Source of the DNA: Chloroflexota bacterium
GTDB taxonomy: Bacteria > Chloroflexota > Dormibacteria > CF-121
Assembly (NCBI GenBank): GCA_005882525.1
Contig: VBGO01000236.1
Span: forward strand, 1 to 9,052
Reading direction: 5' to 3'
Length of the DNA: 9,052 bases
Shown: piece after piece, positions 1-6,248 of the stretch
How the letters are laid out: each line of letters opens with the position of its first letter
Numbering within the stretch: position 1 is the first letter of the stretch
Notes under the pieces: generated by a model
What the model saw: the letters and a program-made list of their open reading frames with translations, nothing else
Database searches by the model: none
What the model was told of the DNA's origin: nothing
Program-made: the position numbers and the translations under genes

Positions 1-682
1 TGGTCAGCCAGGCGTGATTTCGCGCCGAGTCGTTGCGGGTGACCAGGGTCAAGGCCAGGATGAAGTTGAGCGCGGCGAACGCGCCGACCGCGCCATAGGT
101 GCCGAGCGTCGATGTGGGCCGGTAGACGGTGTCATAGATCGAGGGGGGGTGATCCGACGGAAAGTACGTAGTCAGCAGGCCCTTGATGCCGGGCGGAAAG
201 TCTTGCAGCTCGAGGATGGCCATGACACCGACGATGATGCTCACGAGGAGCGTCAGGTTGAGAAGCCATTTCAGCTGGCCGTCGGCCAGCATGAGCTGGG
301 CAAAGCACAGGTAGATGACGAGAAACTGCAGGGGCCCGAGCACGCCCCGCCACGTGTCGAAGTCCATGTCGGCCCGGCCCAGGAAGAGGACCAGCCAGGG
401 GATCACGACGCAACCCACGGCAAAGATCGAGACCCCGATATCAAGCTGAATGTACGAGAACGTCTGCCTGGTCCACAGATGATGTAGGACAAAGCCGGCG
501 ACGACCAGCAACAGGATCGCCTCGTTCGGCCTCAGCACCGGGATCACCGTGCCGCGGCCCAGTGCCGTGCTGAGCGGAACCCCGACGGCGAGCACGGCAC
601 AACCGATGACGGGCCGGCGGGCCGTGGCGATGATGATCGCTGCCGCGGCCAGGATCGCGACCGGGAGCAGCAGGATGATCAG
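1..682 (-). CDS. O-antigen ligase/polymerase-like polytopic membrane protein (C-terminus beyond window)
   Basis: Probably joins or polymerises surface polysaccharide repeat units in the cytoplasmic membrane. The minus-strand frame is open from about 682 to the left edge (about 227 codons seen). It reads as a run of hydrophobic helices: residues 1-19 (LIILLLPVAILAAAAIIIA), about 25-42, 53-68, a fourth containing SIFAVGCVVIPWLVLFL, a fifth containing LQFLVIYLCFAQLML, a sixth LNLTLLVSIIVGVMAILEL, and a seventh at the edge. Before the last helix is a polar loop followed by RPTSTLGTYGAVGAF, which resembles the R-x-T-x-T-F/L-G pattern of Wzy_C/O-antigen ligase-like proteins; the conserved C-terminal loop lies outside. 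No ATG or GTG precedes the first helix. I placed the start at a CTG (680-682) overlapping the upstream TGA as CTGA. A GTG at 593-595 is the next option but would lose the first helix. Family assignment rests on topology, that motif and operon context. Confidence 0.7.
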   Translation of the reverse strand, partial: MIILLLPVAILAAAAIIIATARRPVIGCAVLAVGVPLSTALGRGTVIPVLRPNEAILLLVVAGFVLHHLWTRQTFSYIQLDIGVSIFAVGCVVIPWLVLFLGRADMDFDTWRGVLGPLQFLVIYLCFAQLMLADGQLKWLLNLTLLVSIIVGVMAILELQDFPPGIKGLLTTYFPSDHPPSIYDTVYRPTSTLGTYGAVGAFAALNFILALTLVTRNDSARNHAWLT

Positions 683-1314
683 GTCAGTCCGTCGACACCG
701 GCGGCGGCCTCCCGGCGCTCCTTCAGCTGGACGCGCGGCCGCAGCTCGGCGATCTGGCCGGGAGACGCGGCGACCCGAGCCGGGGCTCGTCCCCGCCGGA
801 ACGCGCGTGGGGTCAGCAACAGCGACGCCGCCATGGCAACCCCCGCCTGCTGGAGCAGCTCTGCGGCCAGCCGGGCCACCTCGAATCGGGTCCGTCCTGC
901 CCGCGCCACCAGAATCACGGCGTCCGCCGCGCTGGCGATGGCGATGAACTCCGGGTCCTGTTGCGGAGACGGCGCGACGACGATGACGAAGGCGAACTCT
1001 TCGCGTGCCTCGTCGAGGATGGTGCGGACCTGGTCGGGTGAGAGGGCGACGATGATTCGCACGGACGGCGCGGCCGAATCCGGCACGCGCCGATCTCTCA
1101 TCGCGGCATCCAGGACGAGGACGAGACCCGAGCCGTTGTCCAGTCTGGCAGCCGCTTCAGCGAGCCCGACCGCTGCGACCGAGGCGTCGTCACCGCTCGA
1201 GGACGCCGTGATCACGACCGTGCGCAGGTTGTGATACCGCTTGCGAAGGTTGGCCCACACGACGGCATACGACGCACTCACATCGGCTTGGATCCGCCGC
1301 GCGCGGCCTAGCAT
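679..1314 (-). CDS. CpsD/CapB-like P-loop protein, degenerate BY-kinase-type domain
   Basis: 211 aa, resembling the cytoplasmic ATPase/tyrosine-kinase half of bacterial BY-kinases that regulate capsule polymerisation with a Wzz-type partner. The family order is visible: an N-terminal A-S-Y-A-V-V-W-A-N-L-R helix (residues 14-24, like EAYRxLRTNL), strand TVVITASSSGDD (32-43) where Walker A should be, a Walker A'-like LVLVLDAAMRDR (64-75), a strand FAFVIVV (107-113) followed by an extended loop, and ADAVILVARAGRTR (130-143), matching the usual DGVLLVVRAGxT segment. The canonical GxxGKS/T is absent: SSSGDDASVA has no lysine. The Walker B/DxxP region is also altered (VVAPSPQQDPEF). There is no C-terminal tyrosine cluster, since the only tyrosines are at 16 and 27. 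It is therefore probably not an active kinase and may be a regulatory pseudo-enzyme. The ATG at 1312-1314 overlaps the end of the Wzz-like gene by 7 nt, indicating coupling. Confidence 0.7.
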   Translation of the reverse strand: MLGRARRIQADVSASYAVVWANLRKRYHNLRTVVITASSSGDDASVAAVGLAEAAARLDNGSGLVLVLDAAMRDRRVPDSAAPSVRIIVALSPDQVRTILDEAREEFAFVIVVAPSPQQDPEFIAIASAADAVILVARAGRTRFEVARLAAELLQQAGVAMAASLLLTPRAFRRGRAPARVAASPGQIAELRPRVQLKERREAAAGVDGLT

Positions 1315-2135
1315 GCCAGCACCAGCGGCGCAGGCGACGCCTCCGCCAGCGTCTGCACGGCGTAGATCCGGGAATCGATGCGGTCCAGGAACAATGCGAT
1401 GATCAGCGCCGCGACCACGCCAATCACCAGACCGGCGGCCAGATAAACCTTCGACCTGGAGTAGGCAGGCTCGGCGGGGACCGGGGCGGCCTCCACCAGC
1501 GAGAGACCGCCATCGATGCGCGATTCCTGTTCCGACACGGCCTCACGGCGTTGGGACACCACCGCATACTGTGCCTGCAAGGCGCTGGCCAGGGGAGGTT
1601 TCGCCGTGGCCATAGCCTTCCCCAGGCGGTCGAGCTCGGCATCGAGGTACGACTTCGTCGGCTTCAGGGCGTTGGCGACTTCGATCCCCTCTTCGGCGAG
1701 GACCTTGGCCGCCACGAGATTCGCCAGGATCGCGGCCCGACCGGGATCCGGGTCGGTCACTTTGACCGCCAGCAGGTCCGTCCCCTTCACGGTCGTCATC
1801 GCCACCTGGTTTTTCAGGGAGTCGTAGGTGCAGGGGCCACCGGCATCGGCGCAGACCCGGTCGAGCACGGTACGGGTGCTTGCCATCTTGATGTAGTGGG
1901 CCGCCAGCAGCTGGCCGGTGGAAATCGTCGCCGTCAGGTCCGTCGACGGCGATGTGACCCTCTGGTCGATGACCATCAGCGCGGTGGCCTCGTAGCTGGG
2001 GGACACCGTGAGCGCCACCACGTCCGCCGCGGCAACACAGGCGGCGACCGTCGCCACGATCCACAGGCGGCGGCGCTGGAGAAGTCCGGTCACCGTCTTG
2101 CCGGCGCGCTGGGTTTCGGCCACCTTTCGAAGCAT
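1308..2135 (-). CDS. Wzz/chain-length-determinant-like polysaccharide co-polymerase
   Basis: About 275 aa, an envelope protein expected to control polysaccharide chain length and export. One membrane span lies near the N-terminus (about residues 24-44, after the basic QRRR). Then come the SPSYEATALMVIDQR strand region typical of Wzz N-domains, a helical extracytoplasmic domain with a probable coiled coil (about 150-205), a proline-bearing APVPAEPAY stretch, a second span (about 230-250) and a short cytoplasmic tail beginning DRIDSRI. That tail matches the linker between transmembrane helix 2 and the kinase domain in fused BY-kinases, and the next gene supplies a kinase-like domain, so the pair looks like a split co-polymerase/kinase. 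The start is uncertain: ATG at 2133-2135 has GGGAGGG directly abutting it (too close for an ideal Shine-Dalgarno), while a TTG at 2157-2159 has GAGG four bases upstream and would add eight residues. It is first of three overlapping minus-strand genes. Confidence 0.8.
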   Translation of the reverse strand: MLRKVAETQRAGKTVTGLLQRRRLWIVATVAACVAAADVVALTVSPSYEATALMVIDQRVTSPSTDLTATISTGQLLAAHYIKMASTRTVLDRVCADAGGPCTYDSLKNQVAMTTVKGTDLLAVKVTDPDPGRAAILANLVAAKVLAEEGIEVANALKPTKSYLDAELDRLGKAMATAKPPLASALQAQYAVVSQRREAVSEQESRIDGGLSLVEAAPVPAEPAYSRSKVYLAAGLVIGVVAALIIALFLDRIDSRIYAVQTLAEASPAPLVLAC

Positions 2136-2190
2136 CCCTCCCGACCCTGGCGGTGTCAATCAACCTCGCCTGCCGGAGGGCGGGACATCG

Positions 2191-2273
2191 GTCCTGCTCG
2201 TGTGGGACAAGGTGCTCATCGACGCCTTGCGCGTGTAGGACGGGGCGCGGATGCGTCCTGCTCGCGTAGGACA
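2191..2273. promoter_or_regulatory. Cluster of three GT[A/G]GGAC motifs in the divergent intergenic region (possible operator)
   Basis: The motif GT[A/G]GGAC occurs at 2202-2208, 2235-2241 and 2266-2272, with start-to-start spacings of 33 and 31 nt, close to three helical turns. The first and third belong to near-identical 19-mers (2191-2209 GTCCTGCTCGTGTGGGACA; 2255-2273 GTCCTGCTCGCGTAGGACA), each a short inverted repeat GTCCT-N8-[A/G]GGAC. A further inverted pair AGGACG/CGTCCT lies at 2237-2242 and 2254-2259. The cluster sits between divergent transcription units, where a regulator could act on both. No T-tract follows either arm, so a terminator is unlikely. The regulatory role is inferred from position and spacing only. 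Confidence 0.35.
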
Positions 2274-2348
2274 GGGCGATCACGGCACTCGTGATGGGCA
2301 CGCACCGGCGGGCGAGCGCGGCCATTCTCCGCCGCCGGGCTGCGCCCG

Positions 2349-2354
2349 TACGAT
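2349..2354 (+). promoter_or_regulatory. Putative -10 box TACGAT of a leaderless promoter
   Basis: TACGAT fits the TANNNT -10 consensus common in high-GC Gram-positive and related bacteria. Six bases separate it from the ATG at 2361, so a start site 7 nt after the box would be the A of the start codon. No Shine-Dalgarno-like purine run lies in the preceding 20 nt (GCGCCCGTACGATCCGGTC), which fits a leaderless mRNA. I see no convincing -35 hexamer about 17 bp upstream. Confidence 0.45.
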
Positions 2355-2360
2355 CCGGTC

Positions 2361-4974
2361 ATGGGCCGGAAAAGAATTGTTGTCACGTTGTTCGTCGGCG
2401 GATTTTTGACATCGACCATCACCGGCCTGACGCGGCAGGCGATCGCCGCCGACAGTCCCGTCGTCACCGAGAATCAGCAACCCGGAACCTCAGCCTGGCG
2501 TCTGTCGAAAACCGCGGACGACGTCAACGGCCAGGTCAAGGGCTATGCCTCCGCCGTGAGCGTGATGCCGGGCGGCAGCCTCAGCCTCTTCGTATCGGTC
2601 AACCCCGCCCAGACCTACACGGTCGATGTCTACCGCATCGGCTGGTACGGCGGATTGGGAGGCCGGCTGCGCCTGCACGACGGGCCGCTCAACGGGACCA
2701 CCCAGGCGGCCTGCGTTCCCGATGCCAGCACCGGCATGATCGCGTGCGGGTGGACGCCGAGCTACAGCTTCACCATCGGCAGTGACTGGACCAGCGGCAT
2801 CTACCTGGCGGTGCTGACCAATGCCGGCGGCTGGCAGAACTACGTGAACTTCGCGGTCCGCGACGGACGGCCGGCGGCGTTTCTCTACCAGGAGGGGGTC
2901 AACACCTACCAGGCGTACAACGACTATCCGAATGACAGGCTGACCGGCAAGAGCCTCTACGAGTTCAACAGCTACGGGGCCAACACCATCGCGGGGACCA
3001 CCCGTGCCGTCAAGGTCTCCTTCGACCGGCCGTACTCCGGCGACGGCCAGGGCCAGTTCCTCAGCTGGGAGGTTCAGCTGGTCCGCTGGCTCGAGAAGTC
3101 CGGCTTTGACGTCACCTACTCCACCGACGTCGACACCCATACCAGTGGCGCCGACCTGCTGAGCCACAAAGCCTTCTTCTCGGCGGGCCACGACGAGTAC
3201 TGGTCGAGCGAGATGTACAACGCGGCTGAGGCCGCGCGCGACGCGGGCGTCAACCTGGCCTTCTTCGGCGCCAATGCCACCTACTGGCAGGTTCGCTACG
3301 AGGCCAGCGCGGCGGGCACCGCGAACCGCGTGATCGTCTGTTACAAGGACGACAGCATTGACCCGGTTAAGGGATCACTGACCACGGACCGCTTCCGCGA
3401 CGCGCCCGTAGGTCGCCCGGAGCAAAAACTGATGGGCGTCATGTACACGTCCGAGGTCAGCTCCGGGAACAACGTCGGCTACGTCGTCAACAACAGTTCC
3501 AACTGGGTCTACACCGGCACCGGGCTTCACGACAACGACGTCGTCCCCGGCATCGTCGGCTACGAGATGGACCGGTACATGTCGAACTACCCGGCTCCGA
3601 ACGCCCTCAGCCGGACGGTGCTCTCCACCTCGCCCTTCACCAATACCAGCGGCGGGGCCGACTACGCGAACTCGTCGATCTATCAGGCGCCCAGCGGCGC
3701 CTGGGTGTTTGCCACCGGCACGATGTCCTGGAGCTGGGCGCTCGACAACTTCCGGACCACCGTCCAAATGGATGCGCGCATCCAGCAAGCGACGACGACC
3801 GTCCTCGGTGCCTTCCTCGCCGGCGCGCCGATCGTGCACGACCTCAAGCTGACGGTACCGGCGACCGTCGTCGCCGGCCAGCCGTTCAGCGTGTCGGTGA
3901 CCGCCGAGAACGACCGCGGCAACCCGGTCACGTCGTACAGCGGCACGGTCCACTTCAGCAGCAGCGACACCTCGACCGGCGCCGTCATGCCGGCCGACTC
4001 GACGCTGTTGAACGGCCAGGGCAGCTTCTCCGCGACGCTGGCCCAGACCGGCGCGCAGACACTGACCGTCGCCGACGCTGCCAACAACCTCACTTCCACC
4101 GCGAATCTGACGGTGAACCCGACCCCGGCCACCGCGCTGACCCTCACCGGCGCGAGCGCCGTCGCCGGCCAGGCGTTCACGGTGACGGTCACCGCCCGGG
4201 ACGGCTCGGGCAACATCGTCACAAGCTACAGCGGCACGGTCCACTTCAGCAGCAGCGATACCGCGAGCGGGGTCGTCCTGCCGGCGGACTCAAGCCTGGT
4301 AAACGGCCAGGGCAGCTTCTCGGTGACCCTGGTCCGAGCCGGCGCCCAAACGCTGACCGTCTCCGATGCCGCGAACAACCTGTCCGCCACGGCGAACATG
4401 AGCCGGCAGCGCTTTCGGCTTCACGGTGACCGCCCAGGATCCGTTCGGCAACACGGATTCGAACTACGCGGACACTCTTCACTTCAGCAGCAGCGATACC
4501 TCGCCGGGGATCGCCCTGCCCGCCAATTCGACCCTGACCAACGGACAGGGCAGCTTTTCCGCCACCCTGGACCGTGCCGGCTCGCAGACGGTCAGCGCGA
4601 CCGATACGGCCAACGGCTCGCTCACCGCCAGCCTTACCGTGCGGATCACGCCGCTGGCCGCCGCCAAGCTCACCCTGGTGACGCCGGCGACCGCGGTCGT
4701 CAACCAGCCCTTCAACGTCACCGTCACGCTCGAGGACAAGTTCGGCAACGTGGCGACCGGCTACACCGGGACCGTGTACTTCACCGCCAGCGACCTGCTG
4801 GCGATGCAGCTGGGGAAGATGCCGGCCGACTACGCCTTCACCAGTCGCGACGCGGGCACCCATGTCTTCTCCGCCACCCTGCTGACGCCGCCCAGCCAGA
4901 CGATTACGGTGGCCGACACGGCGAATGGGACCCTCGCAGCCACCAGCGCGCCGATCGCGGTCGGCGCGCTCTAG
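2361..4974 (+). CDS. Secreted DMFase-beta-C-terminal-like protein with four Ig-like repeats, copy 1 (frameshifted at 4401/4402)
   Basis: The ATG at 2361 opens a Sec signal peptide: basic RKR (3-5), hydrophobic IVVTLFVGGFL, and AIA at 27-29 as the likely cleavage site. Residues about 35-490 match the N,N-dimethylformamidase beta-subunit C-terminal-like family. Landmarks are YRIGWYGGLGGRLRL, AYNDYPNDRLTGKSLYEFNS, VSFDRPYSGDGQGQF, LVRWLEKSGFDVTYSTDVDT, FSAGHDEYWSSEM and ARDAGVNLAFFGANATYWQ. The GHDEYW motif is characteristic of the family. True DMFases are cytoplasmic amidohydrolases. This protein is secreted and stalked, so its substrate is unknown and the family name does not imply DMF hydrolysis. 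Four Ig-like repeats follow from 3837. Comparison of repeats shows about 53 nt missing at 4401/4402. The frame is correct to 4401, then resumes in the +1 frame at 4402 and ends at TAG 4972-4974. Without correction translation leaves frame, misses that stop and runs to 5459. Copy 2 begins 11 nt downstream. Confidence 0.8.
3837..4974 (+). repeat. Ig-like repeat array of copy 1 (four units, third truncated)
   Basis: Each unit has the pattern G-Q-x-F-x-V-T-V-T-A-x-D, then GN, SYSGTVHFSSSD, LPADSTL, NGQGSFSATL, AGAQTLTV, and a linker ending NLTVNP. The codon before the HF(S/T) anchor falls at 3948, 4239, 4477 and 4774, giving spacings of 291, 238 and 297 nt. The 238-nt spacing shows a unit short by 53 nt. 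The fourth unit diverges most (GTVYFTASD, PADYAFTSRDAGTHVFSATL) and is the better-known form of this bacterial surface-protein Ig-like/Big-type fold. These repeats most likely form a rigid stalk or adhesive region outside the cell. Confidence 0.9.
4402..4974 (+). CDS. Out-of-frame C-terminal fragment of copy 1 (Ig-like repeats 3-4)
   Basis: This is the continuation of copy 1 after the frameshift, in the +1 frame, ending at TAG 4972-4974. It reads AGSAFGFTVTAQDPFGNTD at its beginning, the middle of an Ig-like unit. It has an internal ATT/GTG-rich region but no plausible ribosome binding site. The GTG codon at 4426 (in FTVTAQD) is simply a conserved valine inside the repeat, so I regard this as a fragment and not an independent gene. 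The first part of this repeat (linker, NLTVN through about ASAV) is what is missing. Its last residues, SAPIAVGAL, end the protein with no sorting signal or hydrophobic anchor. Confidence 0.75.
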   Translation, partial: AGSAFGFTVTAQDPFGNTDSNYADTLHFSSSDTSPGIALPANSTLTNGQGSFSATLDRAGSQTVSATDTANGSLTASLTVRITPLAAAKLTLVTPATAVVNQPFNVTVTLEDKFGNVATGYTGTVYFTASDLLAMQLGKMPADYAFTSRDAGTHVFSATLLTPPSQTITVADTANGTLAATSAPIAVGAL

Positions 4975-4985
4975 GCATCACGACG

Positions 4986-5459
4986 ATGTTCGGCCGCCAG
5001 CCAGGGGGACGGCTTCGGTCTCCCCGAACGCTGATGCCCGCCATTTTCCTGGTGAGCCTGCTGGTTTCGGCGATACCGGGCCCGGCCGCGACAGCGCTGG
5101 CGGCGGGCAACCCCGTCATCGCCGAGAACCAGCAACCCGGGACGTCGGCCTGGCGGCTTTCGAAGACCGCGGACGACGTCAACGGCCAGATCAAGGGCTA
5201 TGCCTCCACCACCAGCGTCCCGCAGGGGGGCAGCCTCAGCCTGTACGTGTCGGTCAATCCAGCCCAGACCTACACCGTCGACGTCTATCGGATCGGCTGG
5301 TACGCCGGGCTCGGCGGCCGGCTGCGCCTGCATGCCGGGCCGCTCAATGGCACCCAGCAAGCGGCCTGCGTGCCCGATGCCTCCACCGGCTTGATCGCGT
5401 GCGGCTGGACGCCTGGCTACACCGTCACGATTCCGGCTGATTGGACCAGCGGCGTCTAG
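4986..5459 (+). CDS. N-terminal fragment of copy 2 (signal peptide and start of family domain)
   Basis: This is 157 codons from ATG 4986 to the TAG created at 5457-5459. It covers the signal peptide and the first beta-rich part of the domain (VSVNPAQTYTVDVYRIGWYA, LRLHAGPLNGTQQAACVPDA, ADWTSGV). If translated alone it would be a secreted truncated product without the GHDEYW core. The frameshift in copy 1 places upstream ribosomes in this same frame, so it is also the tail of the 2361-5459 chimeric open frame. Confidence 0.6.
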   Translation: MFGRQPGGRLRSPRTLMPAIFLVSLLVSAIPGPAATALAAGNPVIAENQQPGTSAWRLSKTADDVNGQIKGYASTTSVPQGGSLSLYVSVNPAQTYTVDVYRIGWYAGLGGRLRLHAGPLNGTQQAACVPDASTGLIACGWTPGYTVTIPADWTSGV

Positions 5460-5465
5460 AACTAC

Positions 5466-6248
5466 GTGAACTTCGCCGTCCGCGACGGCCGCCCGGCTGC
5501 CTTCCTCTACCAGGAGGGGGTCAACACGGCCCAGGCGTACAACGACTATCCCAATGACAGGCTGACCGGCAAGAGCCTCTACGAGTTCAACAGTTACGGG
5601 GCCAACACGGTCGCTGGAACTACTCGCGCGGTCAAGGTCTCCTTTGATCGCCCCTATGCGGGCGACGGCTCCGGCCAGTTCCTCAGCTGGGAGGTTCAGC
5701 TGGTCCGCTGGCTCGAACGATCCGGCTACGACGTGACCTACTCCACGGACCTCGACACCCACACCAATGCCGCGGACCTGCTGAACCACAAGGCCTTCTT
5801 CTCGACCGGCCACGACGAGTACTGGTCGAGTGAGATGTACAACGCGGTTCAGGCCGCGCGCGATGCGGGCGTCAACCTCGCCTTCTTCGGGGCGAACGCG
5901 ATCTACTGGCAGGTTCGCTACGAAGCGTCAGCTGACGGGACGCCCAACCGGGTCATGGTCTCCTACAAGGCCAGCATCGACCCGGTCAAGGGAGCCACGG
6001 CCACGGTGCGCTGGCGCGACGCGCCGCTCAACCGCCCGGAGCAGGTCCTGATGGGCGTGCAGTACACGTCCGAAGTCACTTCCGGAAGCAACGTCGGCTA
6101 CGTCGTGACTAACAGCTCGCACTGGGCCTACACGGGCACCGGATTGTCGGCTACGAGATGGACCGGTACATGGCGAACTATCCGGCGCCCACGGCGACCA
6201 GCTGGACATTGCTGTCGCAGTCGCCGTTCACGGACACCGGCGGACTGA
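5466..6248 (+). CDS. Middle fragment of copy 2 (family catalytic-like core)
   Basis: The fragment is in the same frame as 4986-5459 but follows the TAG. GTG 5466 is an internal valine codon (NYVNFAVRDG) that a gene caller could take as a start. The real coding content is 5460-6142: VRDGRPAAFLYQEGVNTAQA, AYNDYPNDRLTGKSLYEFNS, FLSWEVQLVRWLERSGYDV, FSTGHDEYWSSEMY and NLAFFGANAIYWQVRYEAS. After YTGTG (6142) the frame is wrong, giving SATRWTGTWRTIRRP, and it stops at 6246-6248. Relative to copy 1 it is also one codon shorter near YKASIDPVKG (YKDDSIDPVKG in copy 1). No signal peptide remains, so this piece alone would not be exported. Confidence 0.6.
   Translation: MNFAVRDGRPAAFLYQEGVNTAQAYNDYPNDRLTGKSLYEFNSYGANTVAGTTRAVKVSFDRPYAGDGSGQFLSWEVQLVRWLERSGYDVTYSTDLDTHTNAADLLNHKAFFSTGHDEYWSSEMYNAVQAARDAGVNLAFFGANAIYWQVRYEASADGTPNRVMVSYKASIDPVKGATATVRWRDAPLNRPEQVLMGVQYTSEVTSGSNVGYVVTNSSHWAYTGTGLSATRWTGTWRTIRRPRRPAGHCCRSRRSRTPAD

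Noticed and set aside
14..487. Plus-strand open frame at the left edge
   Set aside because: Its charged, Asp/His/Arg-rich composition is the typical shadow of a hydrophobic protein. The opposite strand reads as clear membrane helices.
2154..2159. TTGACA on the minus strand (reverse of TGTCAA) as a -35 box for the polysaccharide operon
   Set aside because: The hexamer 17 bp downstream is GATGCT, a poor -10, and it would lie across the ATG at 2133-2135, leaving no room to transcribe that start.
2191..2273. The inverted repeats as a transcription terminator or CRISPR fragment
   Set aside because: There is no T-tract on either side and it sits between diverging genes. Three short unequal motifs without spacers are not a CRISPR array.
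1551..2294. Plus-strand 247-codon frame across the Wzz-like gene
   Set aside because: It is antisense to a well-supported gene and has Gly/Arg/His-rich shadow composition.
3375..4244. Long minus-strand open frames opposite copy 1 (also 2490-3191, 4246-4863, 4971-5813)
   Set aside because: They mirror the plus-strand coding sequence, are rich in Arg/Gly/His/Asp with no recognisable fold, and arise from high third-position GC on the true strand.
2361..4974. Calling copy 1 an N,N-dimethylformamidase
   Set aside because: Only the C-terminal-like domain family is recognised. Secretion and the Ig-like stalk differ from known DMFases, and no small-subunit gene is present in the window.
4402..6145. 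Programmed frameshifting, ribosomal bypass or inteins/introns to reconcile the broken frames
   Set aside because: Comparison shows sequence is missing, not inserted. There are no slippery heptamers or intron features at the joins, and recoding could not restore the lost residues.
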